Of a stretch of 64,000 nucleotides of DNA, positions 9,497 through 18,575 are shown in pieces. The position numbers were made by a program, and so were the translations under genes. The DNA is from Aquibacillus sediminis. Its GTDB lineage: Bacteria; Bacillota; Bacilli; Bacillales; Amphibacillaceae. The number at the start of each line of letters is the position of its first letter. Within the stretch, counting starts at the first letter, position 1. The notes under the pieces are model-generated. The model ran no database searches and was not told the origin of the DNA. It saw nothing but the letters and a program-made list of their open reading frames with translations. The stretch covers positions 21,920 through 85,919 of the forward strand of contig NZ_SZNM01000017.1 of NCBI RefSeq assembly GCF_005870085.1, read 5' to 3'.

Positions 9497-10195
9497 TTAC
9501 GTTCCATAATAGTAATAGTAGTTTGATTTCTTTTGTTCACGGTCATTTAAGACAACGCCAAGCATTTTCGCTTTGGCCGGTTCCAATGATTGTTGCGCTT
9601 TTTTTGCTGCTTCATATTCTGTTTTTTTACTTCTGACAACCATCAATACCCCATCACAAATGTTGGCGAGAATTTGTGCATCGGTTACCGCAAGAACCGG
9701 TGGCGTGTCAAAAATAACAAGGTCATAGTTAGCCATCGCCTCTTTCAACATCTTCCCCATCGCTTTAGACCCCAATAACTCGGATGGGTTCGGTGGTATA
9801 GGGCCACACGAAAGAATGTCTAGATTGTCGACACCACTATTAACAACGGTTTCTGCTAAAGCCGTTTCCCCAACTAACACACTACTCAACCCTTGGCGGT
9901 TATCTAGTCGAAACGTGTAATGCATAGTCGGCTTCCGCATATCGGCATCAATTAATAACACTTTCTTTCCTTGCTGCGCAAACACAATCGCTAAATTAGA
10001 TACGACCGAAGATTTCCCTTCAGCGGGGCCAGAGGAAGTAATGAGCATCGATCGCAATTCGGTATCAACTGAAGAAAATTGAAGATTGGTCCGAATCGTT
10101 CGATACTGTTCCGATATTGGGGAACGAGGGTTTGTTTTTGTAATCAAATGCCTGGTTGTATTTACATTAGACTGTTTTTTTCGTCGTCGGAACAT
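9497..10195 (-). CDS. ywqD: CpsD/YwqD-type tyrosine-protein kinase (BY-kinase)
   Basis: This 232-residue cytosolic BY-kinase has Walker A SGPAEGKSS near residues 55-63, Walker A-prime LLIDADMRKP near 80-89, and Walker B LVIFDTPP. It ends in a tyrosine cluster (NYYYYYGT) that is normally autophosphorylated. ISEQYRTIRTNLQFS near 27-41 is the usual oligomerisation element. The start is ATG 10195 with GGGAG 9 nt upstream, so the gene overlaps the modulator gene upstream by about 29 nt. Modulator, kinase and phosphatase in this order are the classical control unit of Firmicutes exopolysaccharide operons. Confidence 0.95.
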   Translation of the reverse strand: MFRRRKKQSNVNTTRHLITKTNPRSPISEQYRTIRTNLQFSSVDTELRSMLITSSGPAEGKSSVVSNLAIVFAQQGKKVLLIDADMRKPTMHYTFRLDNRQGLSSVLVGETALAETVVNSGVDNLDILSCGPIPPNPSELLGSKAMGKMLKEAMANYDLVIFDTPPVLAVTDAQILANICDGVLMVVRSKKTEYEAAKKAQQSLEPAKAKMLGVVLNDREQKKSNYYYYYGT

Positions 10196-10937
10196 CAAAC
10201 TTTTCTCCCTTCCTTCTACTCCGCTTCACTCTAGCATCTAACGGACTTGCCACATCCGATTCTTTAACATGGGAAACCACACCAAGAACAGGCAATGCTA
10301 ATTGGTTTTCCACATCTGTCTCAGACTTAATCGTGTTATCAAGATACTCCAATAGAAATGCTAAGCCAACACCAACCATCGCACCTAACACAAGCGCAAT
10401 CATCGTATTTAATAATAGATTCGGACTGACTGGTGTAGGGTTTTCACCAACTTCAGCCTCGGCCAAAATATTTACATTATCGACATTCATCAAGGTTGGA
10501 ACTTCCGTTTGGAAAACCTTCACGATCGTGTTCGCAATCGTGGCTGCTTGATTTGGATCCGTATCTGTTACCTTTACCGTCACCACTTGCGAGTCTTGGG
10601 CATTCGAAACATTAACTTTACTCGCCAATTGACTCCCTGAAATGGATAGACCAAGTTCTTCATTAACCTCATCTAAAATTCTAGGACTTTTTATAATTTC
10701 GTTATACGTATTGATTAGGCGAAGACTGGTATTTATATCACTCGAATTAAACTCCGAGTTTGATTCTGTATTATTTTTCACTAGGAACTGTGAACTGGAT
10801 TCATAGGTCGGAGTCATTACATAAAAAGTCACACCTGCACTGATTGCAGCTGCACCAACCATTAGCACCAAAATAAGTAAGAACCGTTTCTTAAGTACTT
10901 CTGCTATATCTTTTAGTGAAATTGTTTCTTCTTCCAT
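10167..10937 (-). CDS. Wzz/YveK-type chain-length and tyrosine-kinase modulator
   Basis: This 256-residue membrane protein has a transmembrane helix at about 17-38, an extracellular Wzz domain, a PTPVSPN proline motif, and a second helix near 175-198. It ends in a basic cytosolic tail (VKRSRRKGEKF). Proteins of the YveK/CapA/CpsC type activate the partner BY-kinase through this tail and help set polymer length. GGGGGT lies 7 nt before the ATG. It is the first gene of the operon at 1-10.9 kb, and a promoter-like sequence lies about 50 bp upstream. Confidence 0.92.
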   Translation of the reverse strand: MEEETISLKDIAEVLKKRFLLILVLMVGAAAISAGVTFYVMTPTYESSSQFLVKNNTESNSEFNSSDINTSLRLINTYNEIIKSPRILDEVNEELGLSISGSQLASKVNVSNAQDSQVVTVKVTDTDPNQAATIANTIVKVFQTEVPTLMNVDNVNILAEAEVGENPTPVSPNLLLNTMIALVLGAMVGVGLAFLLEYLDNTIKSETDVENQLALPVLGVVSHVKESDVASPLDARVKRSRRKGEKFDVPTTKKTV

Positions 10938-10985
10938 GATTTACCCCCGATAAATTAACAATATGACAAAACTATTACAAACAAA

Positions 10986-11012
10986 ATTATATCACAATCA
11001 GCGCATCTCCAA
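10986..11012 (-). promoter_or_regulatory. Putative sigma-A promoter (extended -10) of the exopolysaccharide operon
   Basis: On the minus strand TTGGAG (11007-11012) and TATAAT (10986-10991) are 15 bp apart. The perfect -10 is preceded by TGA, giving an extended -10 (TGN). The short spacer is a weakness that the extended -10 could offset. It lies about 50 bp before the first gene of the operon. Confidence 0.5.
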
Positions 11013-11047
11013 CACTAGAAAAGCGAATTGGTAGGTATATTACACTA

Positions 11048-11815
11048 TTACCAAAGTATGCCAAAAGCTTTTTTCGTTCTTACCTTCTTAGGCTCATCAC
11101 CTATGATCAAAGCCCCATCCACTAATGCTTGTGCGTGTTCCCTGTAATGCTGAAGCACATGTTTCCCATGCGCTCGTTCAATTTCTTCCTCCGCCTGCTC
11201 GAGGTAATAACCGGATTTCGAAGAGGTATAGGAGTCGGAAGCGATAAAATGAATAAGATTCGCCTCAATTAATTGATGGGCTACCTTTTTTATCTTCTTC
11301 CCTTTCTTCGCTTTCTTCCCAACCACACTAGGGGCTGCCAGTTGTGCCAACGCCCCGTGTTTAACAAACTCATATAAAACATTCGGATTATCGATAATTA
11401 CTTGGTTCTGCTCTGGATGAGCAATGATAGGTTTGTATCCTTTGATTTGCAAATCAAAAAGTAATTGATTGGTGTAAGAGGGAACATGTGAATGCGGCAA
11501 CTCAAGTAGTACATAACCATTTTCTTCATTCAATAGAAGGACATCCCCTTGATCGATCTGTTCAACGATATCCCCAGTTAACTCAATCAGTTGACCAGCT
11601 AGCAAAGTGATTGGTAGCTTCTTTTGTTGTAGAGCTTGTTGCAATGTATGTACTTGTTCCACTACCTCAATCCGTGAATACTCTGCTCGAACGTTATTAT
11701 GATGCGGCGCTACAACAATCGTATCCACGCCTTGCTCACAAGCCTGGCTCGCCATTTCTACTCTCTCTTGTAAATCTTTAGACCCATCCAATAGATGGCA
11801 ATGCATATCAATCAT
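11048..11815 (-). CDS. CpsB/YwqE-like phosphatase paralogue with a degenerate active site
   Basis: This 255-residue protein aligns along its whole length with the YwqE homologue at 8525-9292 (shared blocks YTNQLLFDLQ, NPNVLYEFVK.G.L, QLIEANL.HF.ASD). Key metal ligands have changed. The HCH is kept at 5-7, but four residues that carried the DD pair are deleted. The Glu of GQE is Leu76, the Arg of HPERN is Gln136, and the His of SDAH is Tyr196. Catalysis by the usual two- or three-metal mechanism is therefore doubtful. ATG 11815 follows GGGGTGGGG. It lies immediately upstream of the operon promoter in the same orientation. A regulatory or substrate-binding pseudo-enzyme is possible (inference). 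Confidence 0.85.
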   Translation of the reverse strand: MIDMHCHLLDGSKDLQERVEMASQACEQGVDTIVVAPHHNNVRAEYSRIEVVEQVHTLQQALQQKKLPITLLAGQLIELTGDIVEQIDQGDVLLLNEENGYVLLELPHSHVPSYTNQLLFDLQIKGYKPIIAHPEQNQVIIDNPNVLYEFVKHGALAQLAAPSVVGKKAKKGKKIKKVAHQLIEANLIHFIASDSYTSSKSGYYLEQAEEEIERAHGKHVLQHYREHAQALVDGALIIGDEPKKVRTKKAFGILW

Positions 11816-12115
11816 AAATTCCCCACCCCGTCCAATAGTCATAGTTATTGTAACAATTTTGTGACATTATAGGAATGGGAAGTTTTGTCGAACGACGTCG
11901 CCACATGCTGAAAACCCTTGCCAACAAAGGCTTTAGAGTTGATTTTTGTTTGTGGGATTTTTTACCTATCGACATAAGATGACACTAGTTGAGTAACTTC
12001 TTAAATTGGGTGGAATTGGAAAAAAGTCACAGACCATTATTCAAAGTCTAATTCTATTAAACAACTAGTTGACCGTCATCTACTGATGAAGTCGAGTATA
12101 CGGAATAAACAATAT

Positions 12116-12158
12116 AAAAAAAGGAGTAAACCCGAATAAACTGGCTTACTCCTTTTTT
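12116..12158 (-). terminator. Rho-independent terminator after the SLH gene at 12166
   Basis: The stem AAAAAAGGAGTAA/TTACTCCTTTTTT has an about 17-nt loop and A/T runs on both sides, 8 bp after the stop codon. The rest of the 11816-12165 gap shows nothing I can identify. Confidence 0.8.
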
Positions 12159-12165
12159 GTTCGTA

Positions 12166-14520
12166 TTAGTTCATGAACTCGATGAACGATAGGAAATTGT
12201 TTAACATTTCCGCAGCTTCAGCACGAGTTGTACCAGCTGTTGCATCGAAGTAACGATCCCCATTGTCAAACTCTTTACCATTAAAGATATCTGCTTGAAC
12301 GGTTAACTGAATTGCATCTGTTGACCAGCCAGCAATAACCTTGCTATCGGTAAATTGATCGATTGACTGTGCATCGTCTAACTTTTCCGCATTATAACTA
12401 GCGAATGCCATCGCTCTAGCTACCATCGCTGCAGCTTCATGGCGTTTTACTGTACTATGTGGATCAAAGGTACCGTTAGGCTTTCCTTCAACGATTCCTG
12501 CATCAACTGCTGCTACTAGTTCATTGACAAACCAAGCATCAGCGTCAACATCAGAAAACCTGTCATCATATTCAGCATTTGTAGTTGTTAACCCTAAACT
12601 TCTTGTAAGAAGAGCCACAAATTCAGAACGTTTGATGTCAGCGTTCGGTTCATAGGTACCATCTAATGTACCTTGAACAACTAGCTTGTTTGCTAGGCGA
12701 GTAATCACGTCACTTGCCCAGTAGTTGTCACTTACATCAGTGAACGACTTGTTATTTTCCACAACGGTGTATTTACTGTTTGTTACACTACGGAATACTG
12801 CTTCTCCATTTGCAAATACAGTTGGAACAGCTGTTAATGTACCTTCTTCATTAATACGAACTGCTGTTAAGTTGTTCGTATCTTGCTCTTCACCATCTGC
12901 TGATGCGTTTAAAGGAATCGAACGGGATACGTAACTTGAGAAGTTATTCACTTCTTCTTGGCTATCACCGCTTGATGCCATAACCTTAAACTCAACAACA
13001 GCTGAAGCAGCTGCTGCACCATTGTTTACAACTGCATTGTTCGTATCTTCTGATTGTGTAATTTCAATGCTTACACTCACATCTTCAGAGCTTGATGCTC
13101 CAAGCGATGTAGCAAGGGCTTCTACATTGATTTCTTTCGCACCTAAGCTGTAAGAACCAGCTTTAGATTTTACCGTTACTCTCGCATTTTCATTCTTACC
13201 TTTTAATGCATTAAATGCTTCAGCAGGTAAGCTTACAGAAGCAGATTCACTATCTGCCACTTCAGGAACTTCGATTGTTACTTCATCTACTTCGTCATTG
13301 CTGTTTACAATGTTATCGATTTTTTCTTTAGTTACGTTAACTTTTGTTTGTTTTTTACCATCGGCAGTAGTTGATTCTTCAACATCTTCATCGCCTATGT
13401 CAACTGAAGATTGAGAATCCTCACTGCCGTCACCAGGTGTGCTTGGAGAACCGCCAGAACCTGAACCACTTCCTGGAGAACTGCTAGATGTATCATTCAC
13501 ATTTAACGTCAATGTCACTAAATTTAGCGTATCTTCTCCAATTGTAATACTTCCTACAATATCAGCTGACGTATCAGCACTAACACTTTTCGCATTAATA
13601 ACTAAAGTATCTGCGTCCGTATTTTCTTCAACTGTAGCAATATTACTATCTTCTGATTCCCAATCAAGGATCGTTGTGATCGTTCCATTATAGGTTCCGA
13701 TATTTGCTACCTTTACATAAATTTCTTTGCTATCTCCTTCATCAATAGAAGGCAAGTCAGAAATTACTTCCTCCGTATCTTCGTCAATTACTTCTACGAA
13801 TTCACGAGCAGCAGCATTGATAAATACCGCGCGTACATCAGATATATCCAACCCATCATAGATTTCTTCTTGACTAAATGACTCGTTTAAGCCTAGAAGA
13901 TCTTCAACAGATAAATGAACATCACTTAGTCTATTTTGGAATGTATCGTAATCTCCAGTTTCAAATGTTTCATTTATTGCATTTGTCATAATTTCATCAA
14001 TAGTTGTATCTGTTAAACCATCTGTTAGCATTGCAGGAATAATTTGTCCAGTTAAGGCTTCTTCTTGGACAGCTTCCATAAATTCAACTAATTCCTGTAA
14101 TGTAAAATCATTACCAAAGACTGCTTTAAATGTATCACCGTGGGTGTCTCGAAAGTCAGCTAGATTGGATTCGAATGTTTCATCGATGCCATAGAACACA
14201 CTAATAAATGCGCCAATAAACTCCATAGCCTCGTTGCCATCGATCCCTTTTTCCTCTTTCACATGATTAACAAATTCGGACAAACCTAGGTTATCTCTCC
14301 ACCATTGGGCTTCCTGGTCTTCCAAAAATGTTCTAGCTTCACGTAGAATTTCCTGTTCGGACGGATCAAGATTATCATAATAACCTTGAATTTTTTCTAC
14401 ATATGTCCCGATCCAGTCTTCATCTGCAGCTTCCACTTGCTGTGGAAATACTGGTGCAAATGAATAAGTGCTAACTAGAATTGCAGATAAAAAGATTGCT
14501 AGGTACTTCTTAAAATTCAA
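12166..14520 (-). CDS. Secreted protein with three C-terminal SLH domains
   Basis: This 784-residue exported protein has a signal peptide ending near VEAADED at about residues 31-35. A helical acidic N-terminal region of unknown fold follows, then a Ser/Gly/Pro linker near 345-375 and an all-beta middle. Three SLH modules fill the last 195 residues, marked by IKRSEFVALLTRSLGL, VKRHEAAAMVARAMAF and TTRAEAAEML. SLH domains bind pyruvylated secondary cell-wall polymer, which the csaB gene at 41918 would provide. TTG 14520 is the probable start, with GGAGGTG 6 nt upstream. The in-frame ATG at 14535 overlaps that site. The function of the N-terminal part is unknown. Confidence 0.85.
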   Translation of the reverse strand: MNFKKYLAIFLSAILVSTYSFAPVFPQQVEAADEDWIGTYVEKIQGYYDNLDPSEQEILREARTFLEDQEAQWWRDNLGLSEFVNHVKEEKGIDGNEAMEFIGAFISVFYGIDETFESNLADFRDTHGDTFKAVFGNDFTLQELVEFMEAVQEEALTGQIIPAMLTDGLTDTTIDEIMTNAINETFETGDYDTFQNRLSDVHLSVEDLLGLNESFSQEEIYDGLDISDVRAVFINAAAREFVEVIDEDTEEVISDLPSIDEGDSKEIYVKVANIGTYNGTITTILDWESEDSNIATVEENTDADTLVINAKSVSADTSADIVGSITIGEDTLNLVTLTLNVNDTSSSSPGSGSGSGGSPSTPGDGSEDSQSSVDIGDEDVEESTTADGKKQTKVNVTKEKIDNIVNSNDEVDEVTIEVPEVADSESASVSLPAEAFNALKGKNENARVTVKSKAGSYSLGAKEINVEALATSLGASSSEDVSVSIEITQSEDTNNAVVNNGAAAASAVVEFKVMASSGDSQEEVNNFSSYVSRSIPLNASADGEEQDTNNLTAVRINEEGTLTAVPTVFANGEAVFRSVTNSKYTVVENNKSFTDVSDNYWASDVITRLANKLVVQGTLDGTYEPNADIKRSEFVALLTRSLGLTTTNAEYDDRFSDVDADAWFVNELVAAVDAGIVEGKPNGTFDPHSTVKRHEAAAMVARAMAFASYNAEKLDDAQSIDQFTDSKVIAGWSTDAIQLTVQADIFNGKEFDNGDRYFDATAGTTRAEAAEMLNNFLSFIEFMN

Positions 14521-14687
14521 CCAATACACCTCCATTTATATTTGTTCCTAGAAATATGATAGAGTTGTAAGCATAAAATTTTATTCGATACTCAAAGGCT
14601 TATGTAGAACTTTCCCCTCATAAAAACTGCATAGAAATAAAATAGAGCTTCAACTCCCATTCGCTAGGACTATTGTATGACTACATA

Positions 14688-14716
14688 AGTATAACAGAAC
14701 TTCCCCATTTATTAAA
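14688..14716 (-). promoter_or_regulatory. Putative promoter of the SLH gene at 12166
   Basis: On the minus strand an extended -10, TGTTATACT (TATACT at 14688-14693), follows TTTAAT (14711-14716) by 17 bp. The -35 matches the consensus at three of six positions. It lies in the divergent gap between the SLH gene and the plus-strand gene at 14836. Confidence 0.45.
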
Positions 14717-14835
14717 CTGTTACTTTATGGAAGTAGATGTTACTTTTACCATCTGAAACCAATTCACATATCTTGTTTCCTAGAACCTCAACATGTGCTA
14801 CTATAAGTTTATACTACTATTGGAGGAAAACACAC

Positions 14836-15597
14836 ATGTCAAAGACATTAAAATATAGCTTACTAGGGATTGTGATTATAGTCATAGCCGCTGGGGGTTG
14901 GATCTATTACTTATTCAATATTAAAACCTATGACACAGAAGATGCAAAGGTTAGTGAAGTGACCGATAAAGAATATGTCGTTGATCTCCCTGTATTAAAT
15001 ATTCCATCAGATCTAGAACCCGTAACAACTGAAGAGGAAAGCGATGCGACTGAGTCCTCTACTGAGGTAGACAGTGATGAGAGCAACGATGGTAAAGAGG
15101 AACAAAACAGTACATCTAATCAGACTGATTCTAGTAACAATAGTTCGAACGAAGATCCGGCCAATAACAATAGCGAACCGAACAAAAGTACTAATGATTC
15201 TAATTCAGACTCTAGTTCAGAACAAGAAAGCGAATCAAATGTGTTAACTGCAACAGAAATTAATAGACAATATAAACCAGCATTCGAAAGCTTAGAATCA
15301 CAAGCAACAGACCGTTTAAATAACTTACTAACTAATGCTTATGATGAATATCGTGAGAAAAAAGAAAACGACGAGAAGATATCTTATTCCTATTTTTATC
15401 AAAAGTATAAGTCTGGGGCAGATCGATTAGAGGAAAATACAGATCAGGCCTTCGAACAGCTCTACAAAGCTTTACAGAAAGATTTAAAAGAAAACGGACA
15501 TAGCGAAGATGAGGCATCTGAATTCAAAGAAGAATATGAAGCAGCCAAAGAATCGCGAAAAGACGCAATACTAGATAAAGTGCGCGAGATCTTATAA
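14836..15597 (+). CDS. Membrane-anchored acidic protein of unknown function
   Basis: This 253-residue protein is not recognised as a known family. One N-terminal transmembrane helix (about 7-27, LLGIVIIVIAAGGWIYYLF) is followed by a low-complexity Ser/Asn/Asp/Glu-rich stretch at about 60-140. A charged, probably coiled-coil C-terminal half (about 145-253) follows. The helix and linker would place the coiled-coil part outside the membrane within the wall. GGAGG lies 9 nt before the ATG; an upstream in-frame extension has no SD. It stands alone on the plus strand between two SLH genes, so an accessory role in the cell surface is plausible but unproven. Confidence 0.75.
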   Translation: MSKTLKYSLLGIVIIVIAAGGWIYYLFNIKTYDTEDAKVSEVTDKEYVVDLPVLNIPSDLEPVTTEEESDATESSTEVDSDESNDGKEEQNSTSNQTDSSNNSSNEDPANNNSEPNKSTNDSNSDSSSEQESESNVLTATEINRQYKPAFESLESQATDRLNNLLTNAYDEYREKKENDEKISYSYFYQKYKSGADRLEENTDQAFEQLYKALQKDLKENGHSEDEASEFKEEYEAAKESRKDAILDKVREIL

Positions 15598-15620
15598 GGT
15601 GGCTGGTAGACTATAAAGGC

Positions 15621-15656
15621 AAAGAGAGTTGCACCCTAACGCAACTCTCTTTTTTT
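15621..15656. terminator. Bidirectional terminator between convergent genes
   Basis: The perfect stem AAAGAGAGTTGC/GCAACTCTCTTT with an 8-nt loop is followed by T7. It lies between the plus-strand gene ending at 15597 and the minus-strand SLH gene ending at 15663, and can serve both. Confidence 0.9.
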
Positions 15657-15662
15657 AGTTAC

Positions 15663-17663
15663 TTATTCTACCACAAGTACCTTCACATCTACATCTGTTG
15701 CATTGTCCGCTTCGTCTGTAAAGGTGATCGTGATCGTTTTTTCTGTGCCGACTTCATAGTTAGAGAAGTTTATAAAGCTAAATAGATCGGTAACGTTGGT
15801 TAAATCAAGTGTTGCAACACCTTGACTATTCGGTTCTAATGTCCGTAAGTCGTCATCCAAGAAGTCGTCTACATCGACACTGTTAATATTATCTGTCACC
15901 GTTACATACACATTGCTTTCATCTTCTACTTCCAAGGAAAGCGCACTTAATGTATTATCCGATTGGGACGGAACTTCGACTGTGTAACTGTTTTGACTTA
16001 GATTTGGTCGAATCGTTTCCCCGTTTAACTTGTAGGATAGCTCGTTAATAACTGGTGCTGTCTCATCACCGTCTTGGGAATCCTCTGGCTCAGTTGGAGA
16101 TCCACCACCGATATCTGGAACAGACGTTTGTTTCTCACCGATATTCCCTTTAATATCGTTAAAGTTTTTGACAATATCCTCAATTCTAGTATTTTCAGGG
16201 ATTTCAATAGCATCTACTTTTGTATCAAAACCAAAATTAAGCATTGTTTCTATTTTACTTGTTATGAAATCTTTAATCGTTCCTTTTATATCTATGCTTA
16301 CCTGTTGCCCATTTGTCACACGAACATGATCAATCATTGTTTCTCCTGTTAATGTGACATTGTTACGACTATCGATCGAAAGGTCTGTGACAGCTGCGTT
16401 CAATTCCACTTGTTCTGCTCCATCTTTAACATTTACCTCTGGAATGGCAGCTTGATCAGGTGCTTGGATCGTTGCATTTGACGAAACAGCCATTTTTGCT
16501 AGACTAGTGTTGTCTTTTAACTCGATCGCACTGTCTTTTTTACTTATTTCCACATCTTGAAGGCTTGAGTTAGCAAATATGATTTCCGATTGATTGGTGT
16601 TATTTACTATCGTAGCCACAGAAGCAATGCTTGCTTGGCTAGAAATGATCGTGGTGCCTTCCACGGTTACGTTCTCCGCATTAAAATGCTGTTGGGTGTC
16701 ACCAGCAAGTTCCACATTTCCTTTTACGGTCAAATTTTTGACTGTCACATAGTCTGCATTTACTTTTAAGTTTCCATCAATCGTAGCATCTTGGCCATTT
16801 AATACAACAGGATTTTCCTGATCTTGACCTGAGCTTGTGATCTCTAACGATGTGACTTTCGTAATCGTCGAGTCGTCCGTTTCAAATGAAAGTACTGCAT
16901 TTTCTAATGCATCTCGGTTTGTATCATGTAAAATGGATTTCACTTGATCGGATAGTTGATAAGAAGTTCCATCAATATCAACAGACGTTGCTGTGATGGC
17001 ATCAATCGTCCCTTTTTGCTCTTGGGCTTGCTGGTTGTCGATACTACGAGAAACAAATGCTGCTACTTCCCCACGAGTAATGTTATCGTGCGGAGCAAAT
17101 TTTGTGGCCGTTTTCCCACGTGTTACACCATTTTCTTTTAGCGCTCCGACATAACCTGCATACCAGTTTGAATTAGAGACGTCGTCAAATTGTGCAGCAA
17201 GACCTGGGTTTTCTCCATACTCGAACCCACGGGTAATGAATGCTGCTAGTTCCGCTCGGGTAATCGTATCTTTTGGTCGAAAGACGGTACCATTGCTATC
17301 CCCTTTAATGACGCCAATTTCCTTTAATGCTGCCACATAGCCATAGTGCCAGTTGCCTTGCCCAACATCATCAAAGTTTGGATCTTTGACAGTAGTTGTA
17401 TCAAGATCTAGTGCATTGGCGATAATTTTGGCAGCCTGGGCTCTTGTGATTTCAACGTTCGCACGCACTGTTCCATCGGTAAAGCCGCTCATGATATTAT
17501 CCTGTACAAGTGTATGAATTTCATCATAAAAAGCGTTGGCTGGCGCAAGGTCTGAAAACTCTACACCCGGTGCTGCTTGTGCAACCGCAGTTGGTGTTGC
17601 AATACTAGCCACCATTGCAGCTGCAGCAGTAGCGGTGATGAATTTATTTTTGTTATTGGTCAA
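15663..17663 (-). CDS. Secreted protein with three N-terminal SLH domains
   Basis: This 666-residue exported protein has a signal peptide ending near AVAQAAPG (about residue 30). Three SLH modules follow at about 33-215 (ITRAQAAKIIANAL, ITRAELAAFITRGFEY, ITRGEVAAFVSRSI). A long beta-rich region comes next with repeated short strands (VNADYVTVKNLTVKGNVELAG) like a beta-helix. The C-terminus is Ig-like (about 545-666), after a GGGSPTEPEDSQDGDE linker. The wall anchor is the SLH set, and the C-terminal part may bind polymers or partners. The start is TTG 17663 with GGGGGA 6 nt upstream; no better ATG is near. Confidence 0.88.
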   Translation of the reverse strand: MTNNKNKFITATAAAAMVASIATPTAVAQAAPGVEFSDLAPANAFYDEIHTLVQDNIMSGFTDGTVRANVEITRAQAAKIIANALDLDTTTVKDPNFDDVGQGNWHYGYVAALKEIGVIKGDSNGTVFRPKDTITRAELAAFITRGFEYGENPGLAAQFDDVSNSNWYAGYVGALKENGVTRGKTATKFAPHDNITRGEVAAFVSRSIDNQQAQEQKGTIDAITATSVDIDGTSYQLSDQVKSILHDTNRDALENAVLSFETDDSTITKVTSLEITSSGQDQENPVVLNGQDATIDGNLKVNADYVTVKNLTVKGNVELAGDTQQHFNAENVTVEGTTIISSQASIASVATIVNNTNQSEIIFANSSLQDVEISKKDSAIELKDNTSLAKMAVSSNATIQAPDQAAIPEVNVKDGAEQVELNAAVTDLSIDSRNNVTLTGETMIDHVRVTNGQQVSIDIKGTIKDFITSKIETMLNFGFDTKVDAIEIPENTRIEDIVKNFNDIKGNIGEKQTSVPDIGGGSPTEPEDSQDGDETAPVINELSYKLNGETIRPNLSQNSYTVEVPSQSDNTLSALSLEVEDESNVYVTVTDNINSVDVDDFLDDDLRTLEPNSQGVATLDLTNVTDLFSFINFSNYEVGTEKTITITFTDEADNATDVDVKVLVVE

Positions 17664-17866
17664 CGTTGTTCCCCCTAGGTAGTTTAGTAGTGATTTATAT
17701 TATTTATAACTATGTAGTCCATTATTAGCAAACTAAATGGTAGCTACTATTCTATTATGTTTGATAGTTATAATGATAAATTGTATCTAATATACGTAGG
17801 ATTTACAATAAGAATTGATGGGATGTTTAGACAATGTTGCATTTACCTACAGAGGAGCGACTACGT

Positions 17867-18046
17867 GGACATTTATTCCGCTATCCTCGGGAAAAAGGGT
17901 TGATTTGGAGGTTGCGCGGACATCTGTTCCGTTATTTGTCCCAAAAGCAGCCTATTTCTTGGATTTTGGATCAAATAGCGCATTAAATGTCCGCATCACC
18001 CGTTAACAGGCTCATTTTTGTGTGAATAGCGTACTGAATGTCCGCA
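17867..18046. repeat. Inverted pairs of a GGACAT...CCGTTATT word spaced 51 bp apart
   Basis: GGACATnTnTTCCGnTAT occurs at 17867 and 17918, exactly 51 bp apart. Its reverse complement (AATAGCGnAnTnAATGTCC) occurs at 17974 and 18025, again 51 bp apart. The whole is a large interrupted palindrome. Related wording (GTTCCGTTATTTCCC) recurs near 63822. The function is unknown. The 17664-17860 stretch before it is the AT-rich upstream region of the SLH gene. Confidence 0.75.
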
Positions 18047-18314
18047 AAGAGTGCTGACATCATTGCCCAGCACTTTCGTCTTCTGTCGGATAGAATATGT
18101 TTTGATGCTTCCTTATGAGCTACTTCTCTCATTTTTTCAATGTCAATTTCTTCTTCGGATGTAATTCGTCCAATTGCTTGACTTAACATTTTTTTCTTAA
18201 CTGGCTTTATTCTTACTCCACCATTTTCTATTACTTTTTCTATTGATCACCCTCACTTACGTCTAACTTTTCTATTAGTTCTTTTGGGATTGTTATTTGT
18301 CCTATACTCGTCAT
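17983..18314 (-). pseudogene. AbrB/MazE-type DNA-binding protein gene with a one-base deletion
   Basis: An ATG at 18314 opens MTSIGQITIPKELIEKLDVS, the typical SpoVT-AbrB swapped-hairpin start, then meets a TAG after EGDQ. In the -1 frame the protein resumes at once as IEKVIENGGVRIKPVKKKM and continues with a charged helical tail (SEEEIDIEKMREVAHKEASKH). Loss of one A in the CAATA run near 18241-18246 explains the break. The last residues run into the 51-bp repeat, so the original end may have been overwritten. AbrB-like proteins act as transition-state regulators or antitoxins; no partner toxin remains next to it. Confidence 0.65.
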
Positions 18315-18575
18315 CTTCCCACTTATAATTCCATTTCACCTCACTTCTTACCTTTGTTGTTGTGAATCCGTGAACTCTGGGACCAGTTCACAAGTTTACT
18401 GTCCTAGTAATGAACTAGCCATAATTATAGAAGACTTCAATTATCTTTAAATAAATGCGAAAAAACAGGTAAGACGCCGGAAAAAAGTATGTCAGATAAT
18501 ATAACAACATTGTTGTACGTCATTCGTTCCTCCTCTATGATATGCCATATACGATGAATCAAGGGGGAATGGATA

